Source of the DNA: Flectobacillus rivi | Lineage (GTDB): Bacteria; Bacteroidota; Bacteroidia; Cytophagales; Spirosomataceae | Direction of reading: 5' to 3' | Length of the DNA stretch: 64,000 nucleotides | NCBI RefSeq assembly: GCF_030056655.1 | Contig: NZ_JASHIE010000001.1 | Span: 310,001-374,000 of the forward strand | Shown: piece by piece, positions 9,089 to 17,329 of the stretch | Numbering within the stretch: position 1 is the stretch's first letter | How the letters are laid out: every line of letters begins with the position of its first letter | Notes under the pieces: generated by a model | What the model was told of the DNA's origin: nothing | The model's database searches: none | What the model saw: only the letters and a program-made list of their open reading frames with translations | Translations under genes and position numbers: made by a program

Positions 9089-9589
9089 TTAGTCATGCTT
9101 CTGTGAACTTAATTTATCGACAGGATAGCCTTTTGCTTTACATCTGGCTATAATATCATCCAACTGTTTTTGTGGCATAGTCTTTTTACGACTCATGATA
9201 AACAAAAATTTGTACTCTGGATGTCCCACTACCACATAAGAATAATCTTCGGGGAGTTCGATAATCCAATAATCCACTCGATATGGCCATAAAAATTGTG
9301 CTTCGAGCTTAGCGTTATTGGTATTCGCAACAGGAAAAACTTTGGATTTTACGGAGTGAATTTCTTCGTCATCTCCTTTTTTATAAGTGGTTACCACATC
9401 TAAGTAACCTTTGGCATTAAGAGAATAATACCCTGTGGTTTCGCGGGTATTGCGATCAAACATAGTGGGTAAAGAGTAAAGTGAATACCAGACACCGCAA
9501 TAGCGTCTTAAATCAACTTTCTCGACCGTGGCATTCGGTACAAAATTGGTTTTCATTAAAAACAAAGTAAAGGCAAGTATGTATTTCAT
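9089..9589 (-). CDS. Bacterial lipocalin (Blc-like)
   Basis: 166 residues with a short hydrophobic N-terminus (MKYILAFTLFLMKTNF) that may be a signal peptide. It lacks a clear lipobox Cys, unlike E. coli Blc. The lipocalin signature appears as VEKVDLRRYCGVWYSLYSLP (GxW motif), followed by the barrel strands YYSLNAKGYLDVVTTY, FLWPYRVDYWIIELPEDYSYVVVG and FLFIMSRKKTMP, which correspond to the family motifs 'YWvi.ld.dY.yalVg' and 'lwiLsR.p.m'. The C-terminal helix DDIIARCKAKGYPVDKL also fits. These envelope proteins bind fatty acids, lysophospholipids or other small hydrophobic ligands. It stands alone, with 100-250 bp on each side. Confidence 0.9.
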   Translation of the reverse strand: MKYILAFTLFLMKTNFVPNATVEKVDLRRYCGVWYSLYSLPTMFDRNTRETTGYYSLNAKGYLDVVTTYKKGDDEEIHSVKSKVFPVANTNNAKLEAQFLWPYRVDYWIIELPEDYSYVVVGHPEYKFLFIMSRKKTMPQKQLDDIIARCKAKGYPVDKLSSQKHD

Positions 9590-9692
9590 AAGTTTCTCGT
9601 TTGGGAAAAATACGAAAAACTCAGCCTTTTAGATTTGGAATTGCTTCAAACCTCTTATCATTTATCAATTTTTTAGGATAATTTTTACAGTA

Positions 9693-11129
9693 CTAATCAA
9701 AAAACTCATTATGAAAATTGACTAAAAATACCTCATGTGTAGCACGCGTAATGCCCGTATACAACCAACGTACAAAATCCTCATTGATTTGTTCGTCAGT
9801 CAGATAGCCTTGTTCAACAAACACGGCGTTCCACTGACCACCTTGCGATTTATGACAGGTGAGCGCATAGGCAAACTTTACTTGCAAAGCATTGAGATAA
9901 GGGTCTTTACGAATTTCGGCAATACGGTCTTTTTTGTTGGTAATATGCTCATAATCCAAGGCTACAGAGTCGTAAAGCGCTTTACTTTCATCTTTATTCA
10001 AAGAAGGGTTATTGGAATATAAGGTACTCAACAATACTTTCGCTTCAATTTCGGGATGGTCTTCATAATCAAGTAATCGAACATACAAAGTTGCAAAACG
10101 GAATCCGTGCATTTCTTCTACACCTCGGATTTTCATAACCTCTACAAAATCGCCATTGGCCAAAAATCCCGCTGGGGAGTCATCTCCCAACCAGTGATAA
10201 TTATTTCTTACAATCATCAACAAGTCTCCTACTGAAAGCTCATCATCCAAGGCAAAAATTTGCTGACGAATATAGCGGTTGTAGAGAACAGCAGTTTTAT
10301 TGGAACGAGTCAGAATAATCGTATTTTCACGACCAAATTTACGATAGGCATAGTTCAGTCCGTCTTCCAGCTTTTCACCAGTCATTTTATAAAAATCTCT
10401 ATATCCTTTGGTTACAAAAGAGATTTTTGGTTTGTTGGTACTAAGCGTACTACGCAATTGTGTAGCGTTATACAAAATCCCTGATTCAGCATCCTGACGC
10501 ATTACCTCGGTAAGTTCTTGCTCCAAAACACCCAGGTGAAACTGTCCTTCCATGTAAACTTTTTCCAGCGCTGGCGACATAAACTTTCCTACGGGCGGTA
10601 ACTGTGCGGTATCCCCAACAAAAATAATTTTGTTCCCATTATAATCTAATTCTGGGTGAGTAAACACATATTCCATCAAATCTGTGAGCAAACCCGCAGT
10701 GCCAAACTCGGCATCATCAGAAATCATTGAGGATTCATCGATGATAAAAATGGTATTGGTGGCGTAATTATTTTGACGCTGAAACTCTAAGCTACCTGTA
10801 TATTGGTTGGCAACTTGGCGATAAATCTTCTTGTGAATCGTTAAGGCTGTCTTTTTCGAATAATTGGACATTACCTTTGCCGCACGACCTGTTGGTGCCA
10901 ACAAAACAGATTTATAACCAAATTTGGGCAATACCTTAATTATTGTCGAAATCACCGTGGTTTTCCCTGTACCTGCATATCCTTTTAGCAAAAAACATAA
11001 AGGACCAAAATCATCAGTATTGAGGATAAACTTTTCCATTTTCTGAAAAAGCTCAACCTGCCCTACCGTTGGTTCAAAGGGAAATTTTTGTCTTAATAAA
11101 AACGAAGGTGTTTTTTGTTCTTCTGCCAC
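9693..11129 (-). CDS. ATP-dependent DNA helicase, RecD-like superfamily 1
   Basis: 478 residues with both SF1 helicase domains. Walker A is FLLKGYAGTGKTTVISTI at about residue 47; Walker B/motif II is NTIFIIDESSMISD; motif III is IIFVGDTAQLPPVGK. Motif IV/V is TIILTRSNKTAVLYNR, followed by FAYALTCHKSQGGQWNAVFV and LYTGITRATHEVFLV, the UvrD_C_2 end. It is shorter than exonuclease V RecD or RecD2 and matches the compact AAA_30-type helicases common in Bacteroidota. The likely job is 5'-3' DNA unwinding in repair. The start is a GTG; no in-frame ATG lies just upstream, and the next ATG would remove part of the conserved N-terminus. Confidence 0.9.
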   Translation of the reverse strand: MAEEQKTPSFLLRQKFPFEPTVGQVELFQKMEKFILNTDDFGPLCFLLKGYAGTGKTTVISTIIKVLPKFGYKSVLLAPTGRAAKVMSNYSKKTALTIHKKIYRQVANQYTGSLEFQRQNNYATNTIFIIDESSMISDDAEFGTAGLLTDLMEYVFTHPELDYNGNKIIFVGDTAQLPPVGKFMSPALEKVYMEGQFHLGVLEQELTEVMRQDAESGILYNATQLRSTLSTNKPKISFVTKGYRDFYKMTGEKLEDGLNYAYRKFGRENTIILTRSNKTAVLYNRYIRQQIFALDDELSVGDLLMIVRNNYHWLGDDSPAGFLANGDFVEVMKIRGVEEMHGFRFATLYVRLLDYEDHPEIEAKVLLSTLYSNNPSLNKDESKALYDSVALDYEHITNKKDRIAEIRKDPYLNALQVKFAYALTCHKSQGGQWNAVFVEQGYLTDEQINEDFVRWLYTGITRATHEVFLVNFHNEFFD

Positions 11130-11185
11130 GGCAATTATTGAATGAGTTGTGAGGGAGTAATTGAGTAAATTGTGATTTTAAAGCG

Positions 11186-11767
11186 CTAAAGAATGATTGC
11201 ATCTTCATGTGATAAATCTCTGAAAGTATTGATTAAACATACTTTCTCAAAATGTTTCAGGTCTTCAATCCTTATCGCTTTTTCTTTTATTTGATGCGTA
11301 TCCAACAAATATTGTCGTTTTGTTCCTTTTAATAATGGAGTATTAGGCGTAAACCACTGTTTCCCATCCCAAAATGCCAAGTTCGCAATAGTAGCATCTG
11401 AAACCCATCCATTCTGAGTAATGATCAACTCATCCGCTTCAGAGTTGTCTTGTAGTAGTTGTGTAAAAACACTTCTTTCAAGCCATTTGATAGCATAATC
11501 GATGGGAGGTGCTTCTACTACTTTTATTTTCTGAATATTTTTCCACTGGTATGGAATAAACTGTATCTCCTCTATTTCTTGTTGATACACTACTCTACAA
11601 CGCACAATACCGCTCTGATGTTCTGATGGGATAATCAGCATTGACGCTAAATCTATGACGTTTTCGCACTGCCAAAGTTGCTTTCGGGCGGCGTTCATGC
11701 GTGCTTGATGGTAGGATAATTGTAAAATCTTTCCATCTTGTATCTGTATGGTTTCTAAAATTCTCAT
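11186..11767 (-). CDS. Aminotransferase class IV family protein (PabC-like, aminodeoxychorismate lyase type)
   Basis: 193 residues from the ATG at 11767 (MRILETIQIQDGKIL). Upstream extension would overlap the divergent deformylase gene and add residues unlike the family. The fold-type IV PLP pattern is visible: YHQARMNAARKQLW near the start, a candidate PLP-lysine in PPIDYAIKWLERS, and ELIITQNGWVSDATIANLAFWDG...WFTPNTPLLKGTKRQYLL. The last matches the family pattern 'E.ll...g.v.E.t.sNlf', except that the glutamate usually seen is Asp (VSDAT). Short class IV proteins of this size in Bacteroidota are usually assigned to folate synthesis (4-amino-4-deoxychorismate to p-aminobenzoate). D-amino acid or branched-chain transaminase activity is less likely given the length. 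Confidence 0.75.
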   Translation of the reverse strand: MRILETIQIQDGKILQLSYHQARMNAARKQLWQCENVIDLASMLIIPSEHQSGIVRCRVVYQQEIEEIQFIPYQWKNIQKIKVVEAPPIDYAIKWLERSVFTQLLQDNSEADELIITQNGWVSDATIANLAFWDGKQWFTPNTPLLKGTKRQYLLDTHQIKEKAIRIEDLKHFEKVCLINTFRDLSHEDAIIL

Positions 11768-11838
11768 ATTCTTCTGTAAATTTAAACTACTTTTTTTAAA
11801 TAGATATTCCAGATTTTGCATAAATAATTGATTCAAAA

Positions 11839-12321
11839 ATGAAAACCTTAGATGATTTGCTAGTCTTGGGCGACCCTCGACTTTATGAGATATGTCAAGA
11901 AGTGACAAAAGAAGAATTACCCTTCGTAAAAGAATGGGTTGAAGACCTACATAATGTCATGCAGGAAATCCGAGAAAAGTACAATTTTGGTAGAGCTATT
12001 GCGGCACCACAATTAGGCATTATGAAAAGGGTAATTTATATGAATATTGACAAACCCGTAGTTTTTATCAACCCTGTGTTAGAAAATCTCAGTGAAGAGC
12101 AATTTGAACTCTGGGATGACTGCATGAGTTTCCCTCGTTTGTTAGTAAAAGTAATGCGACATAAAAGTCTCACGATTCGTTATTTAAACGAAAATTGGCA
12201 GGAGCAAATTTGGGATATGCAAGGTGATTTATCAGAACTGCTCCAGCATGAATATGATCATTTAGATGGTATTTTATGTACGATGAGGGCTATCGATAAC
12301 AAGTCTTTTAAATGGAGATAG
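11839..12321 (+). CDS. def: Peptide deformylase-like protein with divergent motifs
   Basis: 160 residues. The three deformylase motifs are present but altered. Motif 1 is FGRAIAAPQLG (usual GxGxAAxQ); motif 2 is WDDCMSFP (usual EGCLS, so the Glu before Gly-Cys is Asp and Gly is Asp). Motif 3, LQHEYDHLDG, is canonical for metal binding through two His and the catalytic Glu. The metal Cys (DDCMS) is kept. Deformylases remove the formyl group from the N-terminal Met of new proteins. Because of the motif changes, this may be a secondary paralogue rather than the main enzyme. It is divergent from the PabC-like gene, with 71 bp between them. Confidence 0.8.
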   Translation: MKTLDDLLVLGDPRLYEICQEVTKEELPFVKEWVEDLHNVMQEIREKYNFGRAIAAPQLGIMKRVIYMNIDKPVVFINPVLENLSEEQFELWDDCMSFPRLLVKVMRHKSLTIRYLNENWQEQIWDMQGDLSELLQHEYDHLDGILCTMRAIDNKSFKWR

Positions 12322-12499
12322 GTAATAGTGCTGAATTATGAGTGATGAGTTTTGAGTGTATTTTTTGATTACTAATGTTTTATCTCAAAATTTATCCAAC
12401 TTAATTCTGCAAGAATATTTAAGTAATAGTGGTAAATTGTGAGTTGGCCTTGCCCAAAATGTTAAATTCACATTCAGATAACTTTTGACATGACATTCG

Positions 12500-13237
12500 A
12501 TGAAATATATTCTTTCGTTTCCCATTTTTAATCAAAACACACAAAACTTCAAGGCACTGTTAGCGCTGGCTTGGGGCTTTTTTCCTTTTATTACAGCCTT
12601 ACTTTTTGTCGACTCTCCTTGGTTTGCCCAAAATATATTTGACGGAAGATATCTAGCTGATATACTGACACTTGTTTATTTTGGATTACTTTTCAAACAC
12701 AGCGATGCTCATCTGCGAAAGTTACTTTTCGTCATGATTTTTTTATCCTATTTAGGGGAATTAATTTTCTGCAATGGCGCAGGAATGTATGATTATCGTA
12801 CGCCTTATGTACCTTTTTATGTGCCATTTGGTCATAGCATCGTATATGCCACAGGTTATATCTTCGCACACACATCATGGGCTGCTCGTTATGACAAGGT
12901 ATTAAGACCTATTTTCATTGTATTTTATGCACTAGTATTTGTAGCGGTTGGTTATGGTTGGAACGACCATTTTTCATTGCTATTTGGTCTGTTATTTTTT
13001 GTATTGGTTAGACGAAAAAGATGGCAGAATGTGTATTTTTTCATTGGAATAGCGGTTTTTACGACTGAACTCATTGGTACATATTACAACTGTTGGGTTT
13101 GGCGTCCCTACACTTATGGAGGACTAGCTACAGCCAATCCTCCTTTGGGAGCAGTGTTTTTTTATGGTGGCGGAGATGTACTTTTGGATAAAATTGTTTG
13201 GTATTATGAACGAAAAATACAGCCTGTATTAACCTAA
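12500..13237 (+). CDS. Polytopic membrane protein of unknown function
   Basis: 245 residues with about seven hydrophobic helices, and no family that I recognise with confidence. Conserved-looking polar residues inside helices are notable: GELIFCNGAGMYDYRTPYVP, then FYVPFGHSIVYATGYIFAH with two His, and TTELIGTYYNCWVWRPYTYGG. Glu, His and aromatic residues near helix ends suggest a metal- or lipid-active enzyme, or a carotenoid/hydrophobic-substrate protein, but this is inference. Its last four bases overlap the convergent AlkB-like gene. Confidence 0.65.
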   Translation: MKYILSFPIFNQNTQNFKALLALAWGFFPFITALLFVDSPWFAQNIFDGRYLADILTLVYFGLLFKHSDAHLRKLLFVMIFLSYLGELIFCNGAGMYDYRTPYVPFYVPFGHSIVYATGYIFAHTSWAARYDKVLRPIFIVFYALVFVAVGYGWNDHFSLLFGLLFFVLVRRKRWQNVYFFIGIAVFTTELIGTYYNCWVWRPYTYGGLATANPPLGAVFFYGGGDVLLDKIVWYYERKIQPVLT

Positions 13238-13854
13238 AATCGCTGATTTTCGATAGTTCTGAAAGTCAGATTGATTCTTGGTTTTTTGACTTTTTTAGAA
13301 GGCGGTAATCGGTGCAACCAAAATGTTTGAGTGGTATCTTTCATCACCAACAAGCTTCCATGTTCTAATAGCATTTCCACTTTCTGGGCTGTATGTTTAT
13401 GTTTGAAAGCAAATTTTCGTTCAGCTCCAAAGGTGATTGAACCAATAGCACCATTTTTTTTCAAATCAATTTCATCGTCGCTATGCCAAGCCATGCCTTC
13501 ATCACCAGTATGATAGAGGTTGAGTAAACATGAATTAAAAGTTTCGCCAGTGGCCATTTCAATTCTATTCTTTAGCATCAATAATCCTGGTGTCCAAGGC
13601 AACGCTTCCTTGGTAACTTTCGAATACGTATAGCGAAAAGGACTATCGCCATACCAAGCGACTTTACGTTTGGTAATGATTTTTTTGCCAAACATCATCG
13701 CCTCATCATTTCTCCAATCAATAGTAGTCCAAAGCTCTTCGAAGAATCGATTGGCTTCTTCCTCTGAAAAAAGTTTACCATAGTAGTTGACTGTCCCATC
13801 CTTTGGTAACAGATTTAATTGAGAGTCTTCACACTCAAATAATGAAAGTGTCAT
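13234..13854 (-). CDS. AlkB-like 2-oxoglutarate/Fe(II)-dependent dioxygenase
   Basis: 206 residues. The double-stranded beta-helix iron site is seen as AWHSDDE (HxD) and TFWLHRLP (distal His), and the 2-oxoglutarate-binding arginines as KKPRINLTFR. The upstream NxYHTGDEGMAWHSDDE and SITFGAERKFAFKHK segments are the usual AlkB pattern. AlkB-family enzymes remove methyl groups from N1-methyladenine or N3-methylcytosine in DNA or RNA by oxidation. Size and motifs are closest to the short ALKBH2/3-like bacterial group. It is convergent with, and overlaps by four bases, the membrane-protein gene. Confidence 0.9.
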   Translation of the reverse strand: MTLSLFECEDSQLNLLPKDGTVNYYGKLFSEEEANRFFEELWTTIDWRNDEAMMFGKKIITKRKVAWYGDSPFRYTYSKVTKEALPWTPGLLMLKNRIEMATGETFNSCLLNLYHTGDEGMAWHSDDEIDLKKNGAIGSITFGAERKFAFKHKHTAQKVEMLLEHGSLLVMKDTTQTFWLHRLPPSKKVKKPRINLTFRTIENQRF

Positions 13855-14506
13855 ACAAGTGTTTTTTACGCAAATTTTAAGAGAATGTTAGAGGTTTCAT
13901 ACCCGAATATTGCTACAAATTAACACCTAATAAACTAAATATAAGTATTTGCAGTTTTTATATAAATTTACAATTTACTTATTGAAAATATTTGTTTCTA
14001 ATTATCTTTAAGTATAAATTTATATCTAATAGGATATTGCTTCACCATCTCCAATTCACGAGATTTGTATAGAATTACACTGATAACTGAGGAAATTTCG
14101 CCATAAATATTCTCATCCTTGTGTATTTAATAACTAATCACCACATACTGTATAAATATCATATTGCTAGCCTATTTCAATACAGTTAACTTTTACCTTC
14201 TTGCACGATAACATTTCAATTATTCAAAGTATGTCACTTTGAACAAAACCTATTACCCTTCACTACACCTGTTTAATACACTTGCAACTGCCTAAATCTT
14301 ATAATATACATCCGTTTATATTCGATAAAAGTATGCCAAAAAACATTATTAAACACTCACTAAATCCTATGGATTATAAAGAGAAAATTAAACTAGCCAA
14401 TAGTTAAAAAGCCAATTTTTGACAACTTTAAATACACTATGCTCAAAATATAAACTATTGAACTAGCTTCTACTCTTTTAATCTGTGATTAAAACTACTT
14501 TAATAC
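13855..14506. other. Long AT-rich intergenic region with one operator-like inverted repeat
   Basis: 652 bases with no gene-sized frame. It holds a perfect inverted repeat TTCAAAGT-ATGTC-ACTTTGAA at 14222-14242 that could be an operator. It also holds a 24-codon open frame at 14333-14407 (MPKNIIKHSLNP...), which I do not call as a gene. The region leads into the LytTR gene and may carry its control signals. Confidence 0.5.
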
Positions 14507-14905
14507 ATGGTTTATTTAAAAAAGACTAGTAATTTTTTGGTACCGCCAAATCCAGAAAATAAAGAAAAAATCAGAACGGAGTATGTATTTATAAGGCAAA
14601 ACAACCTCTATATCAAGCTCCTATACAATAACCTAGTATTTGTGCAAAGTGCTGGAAATTATGTAGAATTACAAACTTGTACTTCCAAAAAATTTGTATT
14701 GAAATCGAGTATAGTACAAATTCAGCATTCACTCAATTATGAAAAGCTAATCCGTATTCATCGATCATATTTAATCAACATTGATCATATCAATGAATTT
14801 AGCTTACAGGAAGTTACAATGAGCAATGGTTGTATTTTACCTATTGGAAAAAACTACCAAGACGATTTTTTAGAGCTTTTATTCAATATCTCTATTTCCG
14901 CTTAA
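14507..14905 (+). CDS. LytTR DNA-binding protein without receiver domain
   Basis: 132 residues. The C-terminal two thirds is a LytTR DNA-binding domain: NNLVFVQSAGNYVELQT, KFVLKSSIVQIQHSLN, LIRIHRSYLINIDHINEF and VTMSNGCILPIGKNYQDDF. There is no response-regulator receiver domain and no membrane helix; the first 35 residues look disordered or short-stranded. LytTR proteins bind direct-repeat DNA sites and usually act in two-component systems; stand-alone forms are common in Bacteroidota. The downstream gene (64 bp away) codes for a small membrane zinc-ribbon protein and may be in the same transcript. Confidence 0.88.
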   Translation: MVYLKKTSNFLVPPNPENKEKIRTEYVFIRQNNLYIKLLYNNLVFVQSAGNYVELQTCTSKKFVLKSSIVQIQHSLNYEKLIRIHRSYLINIDHINEFSLQEVTMSNGCILPIGKNYQDDFLELLFNISISA

Positions 14906-14969
14906 GCGTATAAAAGCTACTTCTTTTCCATTATTTATTAAACACACCAACATATTAAAGTTAGAACTC

Positions 14970-15221
14970 ATGAAAAACGAAATCTTGAACCTAGCCGCTC
15001 TTACCGTCATTACCATTGTGGTTATTGCACTTGTGACAGTACTCTATTATTTTAAAATGAAAAATAGAATAACCACCAGAAACCAATGCCCTTGTTGCTC
15101 TCAAAACTATGGGCAACGAGTGCAAACTCCATTTATTTATGATGCACTCCGAACTATTTTGAGTATTCCAGTCAAAACATACAAATGTCTATCATGTAAT
15201 TCTATATTTTTTGTTAAGTAA
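14970..15221 (+). CDS. Small membrane protein with a zinc ribbon
   Basis: 83 residues. One N-terminal transmembrane helix (ALTVITIVVIALVTVLYYF) is followed by a cytoplasm-side basic stretch. Two Cys pairs, QCPCC and KCLSCNSIFFVK, lie about 38 residues apart, a typical four-Cys zinc ribbon. I do not recognise a specific family. The start ATG follows a 64-bp gap after the LytTR gene. Size and composition are consistent with a true gene, but the function is unknown. Confidence 0.65.
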   Translation: MKNEILNLAALTVITIVVIALVTVLYYFKMKNRITTRNQCPCCSQNYGQRVQTPFIYDALRTILSIPVKTYKCLSCNSIFFVK

Positions 15222-15440
15222 TAACTTACGTATCCGTATTAGAGTTAGTAAAATTTTCAATTTGAGGAAGAATTTTCTACTTTAAATTTATTTAAACATA
15301 TACATAAGAAAATATCAAGATGTTCTAAATGGGTTCAGAAAATTGTTACCCTATACTGCTATGTCCTGTCATACAGTTCATTCAAATAGGATTCGATTTT
15401 TATTGGTCATAACTTGGGGTAATAATCAAACCCAAATTTT

Positions 15441-16472
15441 ATGAAATCAATATCTCAATTTTCTATTTACTGTTTTTTAACATTTATCATCTCTCTTTCA
15501 AATGTGTTTGCTCAGGCTCCTAAAAAAACCTCAGGCAACCCCATTTTTGAAGGCTGGTATGCCGACCCCGAAGCGGTCATTTTGAATAAAGAATATTGGA
15601 TTTTTCCAACATTTTCGGCTAAATACAAAGACCAAATATTCTTTGATGCCTTTTCGTCCAAAGATTTAGTCAATTGGAAAAAACATCCTCGAATTTTAGA
15701 CACTACTGCCATCAAATGGGCAAAAATGGCGATGTGGGCACCATCAATTGTACAAAAAGGTAAGCAGTATTTCTTGTTTTTTTCCGCAAATGATATTCAA
15801 AGCGCCGAACGTAAGGGCTTCGGAGCAAACAATCCAGACAAAGATGATAAGGTGGGAGGAATAGGTATTGCAGTGGCCTCTAAACCCGAAGGTCCTTATA
15901 AAGACTATCTTGGGAAACCTCTTATCAATCAATTTTACAATAAAGCACAACCTATTGACCAAGCAGTTTTTCAGGATAAAGACGGACAATATTATATTAT
16001 TTATGGAGGTTGGGGACACTGTAATATTGCCAAACTCAAACCCGATTTTACGGGTTTAATGCCTTTAGAAAACGGGGAAATGGTCAAAGAAATCACACCA
16101 AAAGGCTACGTGGAAGGACCAATTATGTTTATCCGTAAGGGCAAATATTATTTGATGTGGTCGGAAGGTGGTTGGACTAATGGTACTTATAAAGTAGCCT
16201 ATGGGGTGGCAGATTCAGTTTGGGGACCATTTGAGAAGAAATCCACTATTTTAGTGGCAGACGAAAAGGTTGCAACAGGCGCAGGGCATCATTCCGTAAT
16301 TAATTCTCCTAAATCTGATGATTGGTACATTGTTTATCACCGTCGCCCTATTCCTAATCTCGACCGTGACCATCGTGTAGTATGTGTCGATCATCTGTAT
16401 TTTAACGAAGACGGTACCATTAAAGATGTTAAGATGACTTTCGAAGGCGTTGAACCTAATAAGTTGAAATAG
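15441..16472 (+). CDS. Exported glycoside hydrolase family 43 enzyme
   Basis: 343 residues with a signal peptide ending near VFAQAP. The five-bladed propeller and catalytic triad of GH43 are visible: the general base Asp in GWYADPEAV, the pKa-modulating Asp in PIDQAVFQD, and the acid Glu in GYVEGPIMF. Propeller turns such as WAPSIVQKGKQYFLFFSAN, IGIAVASKPEGPYKDYLGKPL and the late GAGHHSVI (His coordinating the central ion) fit beta-xylosidase/alpha-L-arabinofuranosidase type members. It would remove arabinose or xylose from hemicellulose or pectin fragments in the periplasm. It is single, ends near a hairpin, and no SusC/D pair is adjacent. Confidence 0.9.
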   Translation: MKSISQFSIYCFLTFIISLSNVFAQAPKKTSGNPIFEGWYADPEAVILNKEYWIFPTFSAKYKDQIFFDAFSSKDLVNWKKHPRILDTTAIKWAKMAMWAPSIVQKGKQYFLFFSANDIQSAERKGFGANNPDKDDKVGGIGIAVASKPEGPYKDYLGKPLINQFYNKAQPIDQAVFQDKDGQYYIIYGGWGHCNIAKLKPDFTGLMPLENGEMVKEITPKGYVEGPIMFIRKGKYYLMWSEGGWTNGTYKVAYGVADSVWGPFEKKSTILVADEKVATGAGHHSVINSPKSDDWYIVYHRRPIPNLDRDHRVVCVDHLYFNEDGTIKDVKMTFEGVEPNKLK

Positions 16473-16497
16473 GGAATTATTTCTATTTGAAAATAAA

Positions 16498-16532
16498 ATA
16501 GCATTACTCCAAATAATTAGGAGTAATGCTAT
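16498..16532. terminator. Hairpin between convergent genes
   Basis: A perfect 13-bp inverted repeat (arms 16498-16510 and 16520-16532, AGCATTACTCC / GGAGTAATGCT core, 9-base loop) lies 26 bp after the GH43 stop. No long U-tract follows, so termination efficiency is uncertain. Confidence 0.6.
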
Positions 16533-16579
16533 GAATTATGTCCTATTAAATAAGATGTCATTTCACACAAATTAGATAC

Positions 16580-16613
16580 TCTTTGCCTAATGCCTGATCC
16601 CTATTGCCTAAAG
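16580..16613. repeat. Degenerate fragment of repeat family A at a gene's 3' end
   Basis: CTTTGCCTAATGCCT (16581-16595) and GCCTAAAG (16606-16613) match the arm of family A in copy 1 (TTTTGCCTAATGCCT...GCCTAAAG), but the middle has diverged. It overlaps the end of the NADAR gene and supplies its last codons and stop. Confidence 0.5.
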
Positions 16614-17158
16614 TTCTGCAACCTATCCCGCACCTCCATGAGTGCGTACCCCAATAGATTTTCGCCTTCCCACTCCATCGGATTTTCTACGTCTGGGTGG
16701 TCAGAAGCCATGCCTATTCCCCAAATAGAATCTACAGGACTTGCTTCTACAATAACCCTATTTTGGGTGGTTAATAAAAACTCCTTTAAAGCTATATCTT
16801 GAGAAAATTTATGAAAATTACCTTCAACAACAATATTAAATTTGTGAGTATCCCAAATCCTTGAATCAAAGTTTTTTACCGAGCGTCCAAGTTTTTTGGC
16901 TTCTGCTGGACTCTTCACTTTTAGGATTTTTTCAGCTGTAAATTCATCCTGAAAAAGTCTGGCTTTATGTACCATCATCCAATGCTCGGCTGTTACAAAA
17001 ACTTCTCTGTCGACTTCAAATGGTGATTGCCACCACTGACTAAAACAAGACTTAGAAAGGCTACCATCTTTTGTAGACTGATGCCCCCAGAAAAATAGAT
17101 ATTTAATTGGCTCTCCGTAATTGTACTTTTCACAGAGCCATTGTTGATTGTATTTCAT
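16601..17158 (-). CDS. NADAR family protein (YbiA/RibX-like N-glycosidase)
   Basis: 185 residues. Typical NADAR features are IKYLFFWGHQSTKDGSLSKS, CFSQWWQSPFEVDREVFVTA followed by EHWMMVHKARLF, RIWDTHKFNIVVEGNFHKFSQ, and the C-terminal WGIGMASDHPDVENPMEWEG and NLLGYALMEVRDRL. These proteins hydrolyse the glycosidic bond of early riboflavin-pathway intermediates, or of ADP-ribosyl adducts, and so limit damaging metabolites. The predicted cytosolic location agrees. The final residues NFRQ and the stop come from a repeat fragment, so the C-terminus may differ from relatives. Confidence 0.9.
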   Translation of the reverse strand: MKYNQQWLCEKYNYGEPIKYLFFWGHQSTKDGSLSKSCFSQWWQSPFEVDREVFVTAEHWMMVHKARLFQDEFTAEKILKVKSPAEAKKLGRSVKNFDSRIWDTHKFNIVVEGNFHKFSQDIALKEFLLTTQNRVIVEASPVDSIWGIGMASDHPDVENPMEWEGENLLGYALMEVRDRLQNFRQ

Positions 17159-17212
17159 AGATATTATTTTGGTTAGAAAATCAAAAATAGTAAAATTTCA
17201 TGAAAAGAATAA

Positions 17213-17252
17213 ACAAAAAAGAGGATAGACTCTCTCTCGAATCTATCCTCTT
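17213..17252 (-). terminator. Rho-independent terminator of mnmA
   Basis: Arms AAGAGGATAGA (17219-17229) and TCTATCCTCTT (17242-17252) form an 11-bp stem with a 12-base loop. On the minus strand the stem is followed by TTTTTT. It lies about 77 bp after the mnmA stop. Confidence 0.88.
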
Positions 17253-17329
17253 GCTAAAATATTTGATGATGTAATGAGTTTTTTCCAAATATATTTGAAA
17301 AAATGCCTCCCAACAATTCAACGTTTATA

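Noticed and set aside
11768..11908. N-terminal extension of the PabC-like gene to 11908
   Set aside because: It would overlap the divergent deformylase gene and its promoter, and the added residues do not resemble the family.
14333..14407. 24-codon open frame (MPKNIIKHSLNP...) before the LytTR gene
   Set aside because: Too short and without support from composition or a promoter; kept only as a note.
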